A stretch of 64,000 bases of DNA. Source: Chinchilla lanigera (Eukaryota; Chordata; Mammalia; Rodentia; Chinchillidae). Shown here in pieces: positions 44,101 to 55,969 of the stretch (its first letter is position 1; each line of letters opens with the position of its first letter). A model generated the notes under the pieces. The model saw nothing but the letters and a program-made list of their open reading frames with translations, was not told the origin of the DNA and searched no databases. Location of the stretch: NCBI RefSeq assembly GCF_000276665.1, contig NW_004955470.1:4044895-4108894 (forward strand). The letters are read 5' to 3'. Both the position numbers and the translations under genes were made by a program.

Positions 44101-47100
44101 AAAGCACCACAGAAGTCTGTGATGTACACCCACAGGTAACAACCCTGCTGGCGCTTCTGTTACAGGCCAGGCACTCCCAATGCTGCAGCCTGCAGCAGGC
44201 AGGCAGGCAGGCAGACAGACAGACAGACAGACAGACATCTCTTCTCCTGGAACTGACACACAGCGAGCAGGTAAACACATCCTTTCAGATAGTGATGGTA
44301 CCACAATGAATGCGTCACACGCAGTGTGACAGACTGATGAGGGAAGCCCTCCCCAGGAGGCCACATCTGAGCTAAATGTGGCAGAGAGCCCCATGGCCCC
44401 TCAGCTGCAATTTGTCTGCCTCAGCAGCTCATGACTCGGCCTTCAACCTTTAACTGCTACCTTATTTTCTATTCCTAGTCAGGAGCGCTTGAAGTGTTGC
44501 TCGGACAGCCACTAATTTCAACACGGCAGCTGATATTTTTCCCCTGGAAAGCAGCCTACAGCTGGCACCAAAGGGGGAAGAATCACACTTATTCCGACAA
44601 GGTGGCAGTTTTGTTCCTAACTTGAGAATCACCGGAAATAAGGAACTCCCACCTATTGTCCAAATGATTACTGTTTATTGGGTAGAGAATTTTTTTTAAG
44701 TACTACAAGGCCAGTTAACTTTTTTTTTTGAAAGACCTTCTACAGCTGGGGGCATGATGGTGAACATAATCCCAGCACTCTGGGAATCTGAGGCAGGAGG
44801 ATCACAAGTTCAAATCCAGCCTGGGCAACTTAGTGAGACTCTATTTCGTTTTTTTTTGTTTGTTTCTTTGTTTTTTGATTTTTTTTTTTTTTTCGGGTAT
44901 CAGGAATTGAACTCACGACCTCGTGCTTGCCAGGCAGGCGCTGTGCCACTGAGCTAAATCCCCAGCCCCGAGACCTTATCTCAATATAAAGATAAACAGG
45001 GTTTAGGATGTAGCTCACTATATATTTAGTTTTTGTTACTCCACTATCAATCACTCACTCAACAGGTAAAGGCCCTCTATAGGATCATACCTAGACTGAA
45101 AAGCTATTCCTGAGACTGTAGATATATGGACTCTATGCTAAAATTCCAAAGGTCCAAAGCACACAGGTCATGAACTTCCAGATGGCAAACAGAGCATGAA
45201 GGGTGTGTGTAATCACAATGCCACTCACAGCTGCATGACCCTGTGTGGACCACACCACCTTGCGGACATTCTATCTCCTCACTGGAAACAGAGAGAATCG
45301 CACACAGCTGCCAGGGTTAATCAGAGGAGGTAAAAGGAGACCAGCAGCGCATTCAGAACAGTGCCAGGCATTCATTCAATCAAGGACAACTAAATTTATG
45401 CATTTCTAGATATAAATATTGTTTTAAGGAGCAGTTCAGGCCTACCCACTCACTGCTCAAAAGCCCTTCACAAACATCATCATGATCTAAGAAACCCATG
45501 GAATGACTTTAATCTCATATATCTTAGTTGTGAACCCATCAGAGCCAGCCCAAATCTAGCAATTTGAGGGCTTCAATAGAGTACTCCAAAATCAGAGAAT
45601 TTTAATTTGATGTTCACAATCCACTCCCTCCAATTATTATAAACACCCTCTCGGAGTGCAGCCCCAATTCACGCTGCCCGTCACTGTAACAGTATGTGGA
45701 TACTTTCTGTGAGTGAGAAGAGCTATCACCTCTATGTAACAGAAGATCTTGCCTATAGTTCTACTTTGGGGAATCCAAACTTCTTAAAATTGTATGTCAA
45801 CTCCCCTGTTTATGTGCCTCCTTCTATGGGGCTAACACTTTTATCAGACCCTCAAAAGGGTCAAAACCCCAAGAAAGATAAAGACTAACCAAAAATGACA
45901 CATGCCCTGCAGCGCTGGCTCTTGCTCCTTCCTCTTCCCCGCCTCAGACAGGAAACACCACCGGCTCCCTGCCTTCATACAATACCAGCAGAAAGCCACT
46001 GCGTTTCCCTCGCGGCCAGCTCTTTGCAGAGCCCAGCCTCAAGGCCGGGCTACATCTAGCCAGCCTGCCTATCTGTGCACCACAGGCCAGGCTGCCAGGG
46101 GTCGCCCTCAGAAAACGACGTCCTACCTAGGCCTGGAAAAAGGCCCAACCCACACCCAAGCCAGGCGGTAACAAGAGAACCTAAGAAGGTACAGCACTGA
46201 GTTCCTTTAATAATGTAAAGACTCTCTCTGCCAGCAGAAAAAGACCAAGGGGGATCAGTGTCTTCATCAAGATAAAGACCTGACAGTGTTTTAACTTTTT
46301 TTATTTTTATATTTTGGTGGGGCTGGGGATTGAACTCAGGGCTTAGATGTGCTAAGCATGCCCTCTACCACTTTGTTACATCCCAGACTACATGGGTTTT
46401 TAAACTAAATGTCAAAGTACTATTCATTTTATTTTTTTCTCTGTACCATGATTTTTATGTATTACATTATTTAACAGCACTCCTTATCACTATATGGATT
46501 TTATCATACATTTGCACCATTCTACTTGGATTTTTGACCTTTGCTTCCATTCTTTATATTATCCTTCTTGAGAACACAGTGTATTTCATCCATTACTACA
46601 GATAAGTTTCTGACTGTCTTATTCAGTTGGTTTTCAAACTTGTTCATTTTCTTTTAGTTCAGGGGAGAAAAAATAATCAATGCATCAAAAAATATACATG
46701 GGGAGTGCCTCAAACAAGCCTCAATCCAGGAAGACCAGAGAGCTGTTCTCCCTGGTCTGCCTCCCAGGGTGAGGCCCAAGCCTCCCAGTGAAGAATGCAG
46801 GCCAAGGCTGCTGAGGCTGTGTGGGGGGCTCTCACCCCAGGAAATCTCCTGCCATCAGACTCTGATTTCAACCAAGAAGAGATGTTCACCCACCAAGATT
46901 GCCACTGAGCTCCATGCAACTTTCACCAACATCTGGGTTCTCCTGAGAAACGGACAATCATCAGCTAATGAATTCACAGTGCCAAGAAAAGACGATAGGG
47001 CTGTGTTTTAGCCAACATTTAAAAAATAACAGCAACACTGAGAAATAATCCATACACCACACAATTCACGTCAAGTATACAATTCAATGGCTTTGGTATA

Positions 47101-50100
47101 TGCAAAGTTAAGATCATGATTTCATTTCCTTACCCTAAAAATAAATCTTGCACCCACTATTAGCCACTCTCCCGATCTGCACCCCAGTGCCCCAGCCCTA
47201 GACAATCCCTAGCCTGCCTCTCTCTCCAGATCTGCCTGCATGGACATCTCATGCACTCCACTGTATGAATATATCCACTCAATGGCTGATGGCCATTTGA
47301 GGTGTATCTATTTTTTGGCTGTTATGATTAATGCTATGAACATTCCTATAAAAGCTCTTAATAGCCGGACACGGTGGTACATACCTAGAAACCCAGCACC
47401 CTGGGAGGCTGAAATAGGAGGATTGCAAGTTTGAACCCAACCCAAAACTTAGTGAGACCCTCTCTCTTAAAAAGAAAAAAGCTTTTTGTGCAGACATGTT
47501 TTCATTTCCCTTGCATGCATAGCTGAGTGGAACCGGTGGATCATATGAGCTATCTTTAACCATTTGAAGAAACGCTTATTTTCCAAAGCACCTGTGTACT
47601 GTTTTAAATTTCCACCAGCCACGTAAGAGAGCATCACATCATCCCACGTGCTTGTCAACACTTATCCTCTGTCTTTATTTTACCGACCTGGTAGGTGTGA
47701 GATAGTACCTCATTAGGGTCATTTGCTTTTCCCTGATGGATGATAATGCTGAACGTCTTTCCTTATATTTAATGTCCATTTGTTTATCTTCTTTGGAGAA
47801 GTATCTATTCAGAATCTTTGCCTATTTTTCATTAGGTTCTCTTTTTAATGTTGAGTTGTGTTCATTTTTGTTGTTTGGTTTTGGTTTTTTCAGACAGTTT
47901 CACTATGTAGCCCAGGCCAGCCTTGACCTTGCAACTCTGCTGCCTCCTCTCCCAAATTGCTGGGATTACAGGCCTGCACCACTGCACCCAAATTCTAATA
48001 GGTTCTCCTCAGTCTTCAGGATTGTCTATAACCTCTCATCTGTGAAATAGTTCTTCTTCCTTTCCCATCTGGATCTTTTATTTTCCCATCTAAATGCTCT
48101 AACTTGAGTCTCCAGAACAGTGCTGAACATAAGTGTTAGAAATGGATATCTCTGTCTTATTCCTAATTTTATGAGGAAAGAAGTGAGAGACAAGTTTATT
48201 ACAAGAAGTGAGACAAGTTTTTACCACGATCTCATGGAGCTGGAAGAACTGCTCCACACGACCTCTCTGCCTCCTTGCCACCTTTGTCTGCCACATCCTC
48301 CTCCCACAAACCACAGAAATTTGCCAGTTTTCAAAAGGCCCAGTAATTGTCACCCTCTGCTTAGGTGCTTGAAACAATAAAGTAAAACACTGAGACTGGC
48401 GTCTCTGGAGTCAGATCCACACCTCTGTGAGGCTAACAAGTTCTATAACCTTCCTGCACGTAAAATGCAAGCTAAGAGGGTAGAANNNNNNNNNNNNNNN
48501 NNNNNNNNNNNNNNNNNNNNNNNNNNNNNNNNNNNNNNNNNNNNNNNNNNNNNNNNNNNNNNNNNNNNNNNNNNNNNNNNNNNNNNNNNNNNNNNNNNNN
48601 NNNNNNNNNNNNNNNNNNNNNNNNNNNNNNNNNNNNNNNNNNNNNNNNNNNNNNNNNNNNNNNNNNNNNNNNNNNNNNNNNNNNNNNGTCAAGCTTTGAA
48701 GCCCACATTTTCTCAGGTGTGTTTCTAGCTACCGCTGGCTCCTTGGTGTGACTACAAACCTAGCCAAGACTCTCCCGGCCTTTAAAAACCCTCAGTGCAC
48801 CCACACACCCCTTAGGATCACATCCAGACCCTCACCAGGATGAAACCCTCCAGAACCTGGCCCCACACTGTGTGTGGTGAGTGGGCATCGCACACAGGCT
48901 GCAGGTGCTGGGCTAAATCCCCAGCCACTCGGGCCCAAGCTGGGGGACAGGCCCAGGAGGGGGGAGGGCAGTGCTGAAGAGTGCACGCGCACAGCGGCCC
49001 TGGCACTGTGCGCACAGAAGACTGCTGAGCCTGCTCTTCTTCCTAGCCTCATCCTAGCCTGTGCTCCTTTACCTCCTCACACACAAGCGCCTTTACACAC
49101 GCTGTTTCCTCTGCATGAACACCAGAGCGAACACCAGAGCCTTACCCCGCAGACCTCAGCGTAAATGTTACTTTCCCGAGGACGCCTCCCCACTCCCCCC
49201 TGCCACCAACACTGCCACCTCCCTGAGGCCAGATGCTCAGACTGAGTCCTCCACAGTGCCCCAGAGCCCCACCACCCCCCATCCCCATGACACTAGGATG
49301 GCAGTAGGGGGGCTCATGTTGATCTTGTTCAACAGACATAATTCCCGGGGCCTGGCACTTACACAGTGCTTGGTGAGGCACAGAGAAACCCAGAAGGAGC
49401 AGGGCGGAGCGACTCTCACTGACTCACAACAAAAGGTTCTTCTCCTAATTGGGCCTCCCCTCCCAGCTCCTCTCCTGCGCACGTGAGAAATGTTAACTAC
49501 TGCACTGGGGGGCTGCGAATACAATGCTCATTCTACAGATCTTAAATTCTTCATAATAAATCTTGGGGAAAAAAATCAAGTGAACTCTGCCTTCATTCCT
49601 AGTCCTACCTTCCTTGTGAAATCGTACTTAGCTACAGGACACTCAGTGACAACTTGTCGTAGTAATTATACCACCATCGGATGGCAGTGTTATACGACAG
49701 AGTACTGCCTACTGGCAGTGTAAGAAAATAGTAAAGAATCATTACAGTCGCACGTAAAACACAAGAAGGTCTGCCGATGGCCAGGTCCTGGGTCCCATGA
49801 GAATGCTAGGATTCATCAGCTTCCTTTTACCGGGAGCCTACAGGCAAGGAGAACTGGTGTTCGTGGTGGATAAGAGCAAGAAGAAAAAGATGCTGGAAAG
49901 GGCGAGCAAGCTGCAGAAGAGCACAGAGCCATGATGGAGTCAGAGTGGGGGAGCTGAGTGACACCGATGCAGCTTGCTCTCATGCTGCTCTAGGTCACCA
50001 ACTGGCCACCTCTGCTCAATTTCTACCGTGACGGAACTTGCATGAGACAGAACATTGTTGACACTAAAGAAAAAGCACCTGCTCATGACAGCTTTTCCCA

Positions 50101-53100
50101 AAGGGCTGTGCAATCATAAATAGTTCTAGAAAAACAACTGGCAAGGACACTAAGCTTTTAAAGTTCAGTGGATGAAGACCCCTCACTAGCTGTCCCCTCT
50201 GTCCCCTCCTGTGTACCACTCCTGAGGGAAAGAACCGTGACATTGGAGCACCTGACCTACGTCTCTGACACTTGCCATTACCTCTTGCTGCTTCTCCTCA
50301 TTGGGGTAGGTGTCTACAAATACTCCCAGCCCCACAAATTTGTCCATGTTTCCAAACACAGGCCCTAGAGAGAAAGAACAGATGAACAATGAGATAAAGC
50401 CAAGAGTTGACAAAAGAATAACAGCTCCCTCGTTGAAGGAAAGGAGAGATTCAATGACTCCCAGGCCTCCTTAAGACGAGAACACACAGGTAAATGCACC
50501 TGGCAAAGTATGAGGCCTGTAACCAGGGCCTGGGCAATAGCTGGAGTTATTTGCTGTGGAAGGCAGGGAAAGAGAGAAGGCCACTGCAATCCTGGTTAGC
50601 ACTACCGCATCTCCCTGACCCTAACGGCTGCTAAGGAACCCCCGCAGAATTATGCTTCACAAACACTCGGTGCAGATCGTGTTCCCAAGAGAAAACTGAA
50701 TTCCCAAGTTCTACTTCTTGCTGCAAAAGATAGCAGGTCAAATCAGGTTGAGCCTGACATCTACCCAGAGCAAGGTCCCCACACAAGGGAAAATACGTAA
50801 CTCTTCTCTCACTCACAGTGCTGAGACTACTCACTGGATGTGTCCAGAAGAAACCAGCTCACCAACCGGCGGTGTCTGGGAGAGCCAGGGCCCAGCCGCC
50901 AGGCCAAGTTTCACGGGGAAACTTGGGAGGAACTAATAAGCAGGAAATCGCTCATGTGAGTCACGCTCGGCTGGGCTCAGACCCCACGCTAGAGACTAGA
51001 CAGGCCGTGTTCATCGACAGATGTCAGGGGGAGGGAAAACCCTTCTCCTTAAGAGGGCACAGAACAAAGCAGGCCCACCCCTCCACACACACATGAGCAA
51101 CCCAGGGTCTCCAGTACCTGGCTGCATCCGATCCTTTGTGTACCAGATTGCAAGGCCGTCACCATGCAGGTTCTTCTTGCCCTGGCCGTGGATTTTGAAG
51201 TGCACCTGCAACTCCCAGTCTCTCAGGAAACATGGCTGCAGTGAAACAGACACCGGGGTCAACAAGGAGCAGGAAAGCAAACCCCTCAAGCCTTCAGTGG
51301 CTCCCTACAGACTCGGAAAACATAAATGCAGGCTTAAGGCTGAGCCTTTAAACTGAAACCTGATTTGTGAATTGTTCGGTCATAATATTAAACAGATTGA
51401 GCCATTCAACCACTTATGACATTTACCATGAAAAGTGAATAAAAAGCCCAATTATTTTCAACATCTCTCTGCAGAAACACAACAGTACTCCTCAGCTGGA
51501 AAAGGCAGGAGAGACCACCATGATCCTACAGCTATCCAGAGAAGAGTCTCAGTCTCCTCATACACGCAGCTGGATTAACCCTCATCTGCAATTTAAGGTC
51601 ACTGCTCTGCCAGCAACTCTAAAAAGCTAGGATTTAAAGAAAGGTCAAAGCCTTATTCTTAAAAAACAGTAACAAAAGCTATGCCATTATGCCACGGGTT
51701 TCCAGGAATAACTAGTGGATACTATAAACAGCTCTAATTCACTGGACCTGGCCCTCTGCCCAGGTGAGGGGCGGGTGTGAGTTCTCCCAAGAAGGGCATG
51801 TCACAGTGCCCCAGACCCTCAATGCCAAGGCCAGGAAGCACAGTCCAGAGGCAAACACCATGCTCACAGCGGGAATAACCTCCGCTGAGATATCAGGAGG
51901 TGGGTACTAATCAGACGATTTCTCGTTTGTGAATTGTGTATCAAGACCTTGTAAAACCAGAGGAGGAGGCAAGTGGCCACGCGCTCTGAATAGTTTAACC
52001 ATTTTAAAGAGATTTAGGGAGACCCCTGGTTAAAGTCCACTGTGAAGAAAGAAGGTAAGAAGCAGACAGAGCAGCTGGGTTCAGCCAAAGACTCTCCAAA
52101 TAGATTGTTCCGGCTCTTTGGAAATATACTGCTTGATCATTTTTGCTTTTCATTTTGAATTTCTGGGATATTTTCCAAAAGCATTAGGAATACAAAATCA
52201 AAATGGAAGGGGGCTGGGTGCTTCTGCTTTCAGCAAGGAACCTGGAGAGTTCCAACAGCTTAGCCTCCTCTGATGAGCCCAGTCCCTGTCTTGTCATCTT
52301 GGGGCTTTATCTTCCTGCTGTTTCATTTGTATTTCACGGCAAGGTGAAGCTCAGTGGCAGAAAGCTGCCCCGTAGCCATCAGGTAGCTATGAAGCCACTG
52401 GGAAGACAGCAGAGCCAGCTAAGGTCACACTGAGTCAAGAGGCATTTGTCTCAGGCAGCACAATGTTCTGTGGTTTTCCTCAGGGCTGTGACTAACAGTG
52501 GTTCTGACACTTTGTTGCACACATCTCCACAGGGAGCTTTAAAATCACAATAGGGAAGCTTACCCTCTTCCAATTATACCAGAAGCTCTGGAGGTAGGAC
52601 CCAGGTGTCAATGCTAATGGCAGCCAAATTTAAGAACCACTGTCCAAACAAACGTGTCCCACACAAATAACTCAGAAACGGCCCCACAGCTCTTTCTGAT
52701 AGCCAAGGAACAGAGAACACAGGTCCCAGAGAATCTGAAAAAGGGCAAGAGAACTAGACCTAAAGCTAGAATTGCTGCCTAGAGACAGCTACTAAGACAG
52801 CAGCAGTCTCAAGGCTTGGACATAATCGTTTAATTCTCCCCCAAGAGTCTCACCAATGAAACCTGTAATAGGTGAAATGACAGCGCGTATTTCCCCAGCC
52901 ATTTTAACTTTCCAAAGTATTTTCATGTCTATTGTCTTATATTCACACAACAGCCCTGGTAGGCAAGTAGAACAGGTCTTATGAAGTTCACTGAAAGATG
53001 GAGAAAGCGAAACCGCAGGGTAGATAACCTGCTCAGGGCCCACGACAGAGCTGGATTTAGCAGCCATGTCTTCAAACTGCCCTTTACATCTGCTGCCGTG

Positions 53101-55756
53101 CTCTACACTCTACCAAGCTCGGCACCACAATCTGGGTTATGGGGCCAGCTTGCGAGGAGAGCTCACAGAGAAACCTCTCTCATCTCTCCACTCCGTGAGA
53201 ATCCTCTGCTTCAGAAAATGAACAAGGGAAAAGAAAGAGTTCTCTTTTCTGAGGCTCACTCATCTACAACTAATGAGAAGAATCATATAAAAGATTATTT
53301 TTTCTTTACTCATGGGAGCCAGAGAGAAAGTATCAAAGGATGTCAAAATGATCCCCCAAAGTAACATGGTCATAAAAGGTTTAGAAAGAGCCCTGGAAAC
53401 TAAAAAGAAAGCATCTTACACTTGTACAAAATCACAGTGCAGCCACATCGGGAATACTGCATTCACTTCTTGTCTCAAGGAAGACAATGTAGCTAGAAAA
53501 AGTCCAGAGAAGAATAAATAAAATGACCAATAGCTCAGTGATTTTTCATCCAAAAAAAATTCTTTTGAGATAGGGTCCAGAGGCGCTTCAGGTTGGCCTT
53601 GAACTATGCAGCCAGGCTGGCCCTGAACTCCTGGACTCAAGTAATCCCCCTGCCTCAGCCTTGCTAGAAGCTGGGGCTACAGGTGTGCTCCACCTTGCAG
53701 GCTCTAGTCTTCCACTTTATAAAATGAAACAATTAAAACAGAAGTATGCTATTAAGCCCCAGTAAATAGTACCAGCGGCTCAATCAGGAATTAAAGACAT
53801 TTCTGAAAACAGATTCCAAATGAACTGTTTGCTGTAATTAGGGCAATGAAGAACATTTCCCTAAGTATCTGACTTCTCTATTAGCTAAGTTACCATAATT
53901 TCCCTGGTAGCTATTTTAAAAATACTAAAAATAGACAATAAAAGTCATTGATATGCCACTGCTGAACTTTTTTAGAACAATCTGTGCTGTCAACAACACA
54001 GGAGGTAAAAAACCCTTCTTACCACCCGGTTCCACAAGGCACCCTGTTTACTCTGCATATCTGGAGTGAGGCGGATGTACTGGGTCATCACCATGGCATT
54101 GCCCATCAGATTCCACAGTGAGGAGCTGCCCGTGCCCACACCTATGGGGAGGAAGTGGATCAGTTCATATTCTTCAACACTAACCCGTTCAAAGATCTAC
54201 CATAGATCCTCCATGCGTTGAAGCCATTTATCTTTTTTTCCCTTTCATGTCACTCAATTCGGTCTCCCACCTTCTGTCACACTTTTTTTGTTTTTAAAAG
54301 GAGTCTCATGTTGTCCAGGGTGGCCTCGAACCCCTGGGCTCAAATGTTCCTCCGGCCTCAGTCTCCCAAGTAGCCGAAACTACAATCACATGCATGTGCT
54401 TGGCTACACATCAATCTTTTTGTTTTGTTTTTTGGAGACAGGGTCTTGCTATGTAATCTAGGCTATCCTCGAACTTGTGGTGATCCTCCTGCCTCAGCCT
54501 CCTGAGTGCTAGGATTATGGAAATATACCACCACAGGACACATAAATCTTAAGTCCGTCCCATCTTTACAGCTTCTCTTCACAAGACCCATGTCAGATGA
54601 AGACCCCACAGTACAGCAGAGCTATCACCTCATGCATGCCATAGTAACAACAACTTAGATCTACTCTCATTTTATGAGTGCACTTTAGCACTATGAAAGA
54701 AAAAAAAAAAAATTCTCTGTAATAGCAAAAAAGCTTGGCCCTCTGGCCTGTGGGCTTAATTCTTAAATTAATCCTTTAAACCACTTCTTCCCATCTCCAG
54801 ACTATAACCTCCTAGAGTGGAAACTTAGTTTCTGTATGACCTGCTGGACGACCAGCACTTGGGAGGCGATGTAGCTGCTGGGTGAATAAATGATACATTA
54901 GCAGTAGTGGTGTATGCTTTTTGCTTCCTGTTCTGGTATCCGCACTTCAGTGGGGGAAATTACTTGTTAGCTATCGCACTGATTTGCAATCCTTTTATTT
55001 ACCCATACCTATCTTCTGGTCGATAAGCTAGACATATTAGGGTCCTATGACCAATAAACACAGCAAAGCTAAGCGGCCGTTTTTATCACTACGGATCCTG
55101 GTCAGGAGAACAGTAGTACTGTAACCAGCAAAAGAATTTTGTCTTCTTTCTCAGTCTGGTCAACTTCTACCCCGGTTCCTCCTCCGGTTTTATTTCTGGC
55201 ACACTCACAACTCCATCGCGATCCTGGCTCTGGGCTGCAGGCTCCTAGTCACTCCCCACTGTTCCCACTCCTTCCCACACGGCTCCCGTCCACTCCGAGC
55301 TCCCACGGCCGCTCCGATTGCTGGTGACATCGGACTAATTGGGAACTGCCTCGAACTATTGGGAACTTCCAGGACTCGAGAAAGGTAGGGGGTGGACCCC
55401 TGCCCTTCCGTCCTGGGGTACTCAAAAGTGGGTCCCTATCCGCCTCCGGCCGTTTTCTCTGGGCCGAGAAGTCCTGGGGGGCCGCTACCTCCAACAAGGT
55501 GCGCAGGTTGCCGAGCAACGCCTCCCCCCCCACCCGCCCCATACGACCACCTTGCCCCGGGCGCCTCACCCTGGTAGGGCTTCGACAGCGAGTGCTCCCG
55601 TTTCAAGTACTCGAACGCCTGACCCGCCCCGACTTGACGCGGCCCCTGCCCAGACCCCAACAAAAGGAGAAGGAACAACATCCTGGACCCTTCCCTAGCA
55701 GACCAACGCCGCCGCCAGCGCTGCCACCAGCCAGAGAAGCGCAGAGCCACCGCCAT
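38027..55756 (-). CDS. LMAN2L: LMAN2L (VIP36-like lectin, VIPL), complete CDS in 8 exons
   Basis: L-type (legume-like) lectin, an ER-resident type I membrane protein that binds high-mannose glycans and influences ER export of glycoproteins. Exons from 5' to 3': 55756-55570, 54141-54023, 51235-51118, 50364-50282, 40831-40670, 40587-40473, 38615-38496 and 38169-38027. They join in phase to 348 residues, the length of human LMAN2L. Order: N-terminal basic/hydrophobic signal region (to about residue 44); lectin domain (about 50-280) with Asp128 in HGDGLAIWY, Asp159/Asn163 in FVDTYPNEE, and Gly258-Asp-Leu in SITGDLSD as candidate Ca2+/mannose residues; sequon Asn181-Gly-Ser; transmembrane helix about 314-336; cytosolic tail ending RKRFY, the ER-localisation signal. 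The start at 55756 has A at -3 and G at +4. Intron 4 (40832-50281) contains the 202-N gap. No lesions seen. Confidence 0.97.
38496..40831 (-). CDS. LMAN2L: LMAN2L exons 5-7: second half of lectin domain and stalk
   Basis: Exon 5 (40831-40670) encodes RVFPYISVMVNNGSLSYDHE and TAIIRNLHYDTFLVIRYVK. Exon 6 (40587-40473) encodes MMDIDGKHEWRDC and LPRGYYFGTSSITGDL, holding the C-terminal sugar-binding Gly-Asp-Leu. Exon 7 (38615-38496) encodes NHDVISLKLFELTVER and the acidic stalk TPEEEKLHRD before the membrane. Cys237 lies in exon 6. Phases fit without exception. Confidence 0.95.
39589..39780 (+). repeat. Composite B1/ID-like SINE in LMAN2L intron 6
   Basis: B1-like left half, an A-rich linker near 39705-39720, and an ID-like right half with gggttcaatccccagtact. 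The rest of 38616-40472 shows no gene or further repeat that I can name. Confidence 0.75.
42642..44373 (+). repeat. Local duplication: 222-bp and 230-bp near-identical copies
   Basis: 42642-42863 and 44144-44373 are the same sequence except for one substitution (ggcac against ggcgc) and two extra tetranucleotide units in the CAGG/CAGA microsatellite of the second copy. The flanks differ. Both lie in LMAN2L intron 4. Confidence 0.9.
42880..43885. repeat. SINEs between the duplicated copies
   Basis: ID-like + about 42880-42975; two head-to-tail ID-like elements - at 43563-43715, bounded by gctgcattttt at 43552-43562 and 43716-43726; B1-type + at about 43755-43885. 42976-43550 has no gene. Confidence 0.75.
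44740..45020. repeat. Composite SINE + interrupted by an ID-like SINE -
   Basis: The B1-like left half (44740-44848) is interrupted by a minus-strand ID-like element (about 44850-44968), and the plus-strand element resumes with ttatctcaatataaag and tttaggatgtagctca. An insertion into an insertion. Confidence 0.7.
45225..46390. repeat. MIR relic and ID-like fragment in LMAN2L intron 4
   Basis: MIR-like + at about 45225-45390 (gaacagtgccaggcattca) and an ID-like - fragment at about 46310-46390. 45400-46300 and 46391-47000 contain nothing I can assign. Confidence 0.5.
47000..47995. repeat. Antisense L1 fragment with SINEs
   Basis: L1-like antisense text at about 47000-47360 and 47480-47860 is split by a B1-type + SINE (about 47363-47475). 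A further B1-type - lies at about 47875-47995. Confidence 0.65.
48486..48687. other. Assembly gap (202 N)
   Basis: Run of N inside LMAN2L intron 4; true length unknown. A MIR-like fragment (about 48390-48480) runs into its left edge. No LMAN2L exon is missing, since exons 4 and 5 join in phase. Confidence 0.99.
48770..49210. repeat. Ancient L2 fragment
   Basis: Contains degraded forms of widely recognised L2 3'-end words (ccttaggatcacatccaga, cctggccccacac, gctgtttcctctgcatgaac). No coding potential. Confidence 0.5.
49211..50281. other. Intronic stretch without recognisable features
   Basis: Right end of LMAN2L intron 4. No coding exon, named repeat or RNA gene was seen. A short Lys-rich open stretch near 49860-49935 has no start context or known match and is not called. 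Confidence 0.5.
50282..54141 (-). CDS. LMAN2L: LMAN2L exons 2-4: first half of lectin domain
   Basis: Exon 2 (54141-54023) encodes GVGTGSSSLWNLMGNAMVM and TQYIRLTPDMQSKQGALWNR. Exon 3 (51235-51118) encodes PCFLRDWELQVHFKIHGQ and HGDGLAIWYTKDRMQP. Exon 4 (50364-50282, 83 nt) encodes GPVFGNMDKFVGLGVFVDTY. These are the jelly-roll strands that position the metal and sugar ligands. Phases 0, 1 and 0 at the exon ends are consistent, and all splice sites are GT-AG on the minus strand. Confidence 0.95.
51236..54022. other. LMAN2L intron 2, mostly unique, with MIR and B1 relics
   Basis: A MIR relic in reverse lies at about 52915-53080 (cacaacagccctggtaggca) and a B1-type - SINE at about 53560-53705. 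The remainder is AT-moderate sequence with no gene. Confidence 0.6.
54280..54545 (-). repeat. Two minus-strand B1-type SINEs in LMAN2L intron 1
   Basis: About 54280-54415 (gtctcatgttgtccagggtg) and 54425-54545 (gagacagggtcttgctatg). Older than the ID elements judging by divergence. Confidence 0.75.
55570..55756 (-). CDS. LMAN2L: LMAN2L exon 1: start codon and signal peptide
   Basis: Encodes MAVALRFSGWWQRWRRRWSA, a hydrophobic core LFLLLLLGSG, and FEYLKREHSLSKPYQ at the start of the lectin module. Ends in phase 1 with donor gtgagg (minus strand, 55569-55564). An in-frame upstream ATG exists at 55807-55805 and would add 17 residues, but it overlaps the CCAAT/GC-box promoter and has no counterpart in the known LMAN2L start, so I prefer 55756. 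Confidence 0.93.
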
Positions 55757-55900
55757 CTTTCCCACCGCCGTCCCTTCATCAGAGGCCCGCCCCCTCGCCC
55801 AATCCATTGGCCCGTAGGATCCTCTTCCCTTCGTCCCATTGGCTCTTGTTGAGGACCCGCCCCCACAGGTGAGTATCTCACCGATTGGCTGTCTTTCGTA
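55757..55900 (-). promoter_or_regulatory. LMAN2L: LMAN2L promoter: three CCAAT boxes and two GC boxes, TATA-less
   Basis: Directly upstream of the LMAN2L ATG. Minus-strand CCAAT (ATTGG on +) occurs at 55806-55810, 55838-55842 and 55884-55888, spacing 32 and 46 bp, the multi-copy pattern typical of NF-Y-bound housekeeping promoters. GC boxes (CCCGCCCC on +) lie at 55786-55793 and 55856-55863. No TATA box was seen. GC richness runs on into exon 1. The transcription start is probably between 55760 and 55800 (inference). Confidence 0.7.
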
Positions 55901-55969
55901 TCAGTTGCCGTGCCAACCCAGGAAAGGGGCCTGGCCGAATGTCCTGACTCCCTTATTTGCATTTGACCT

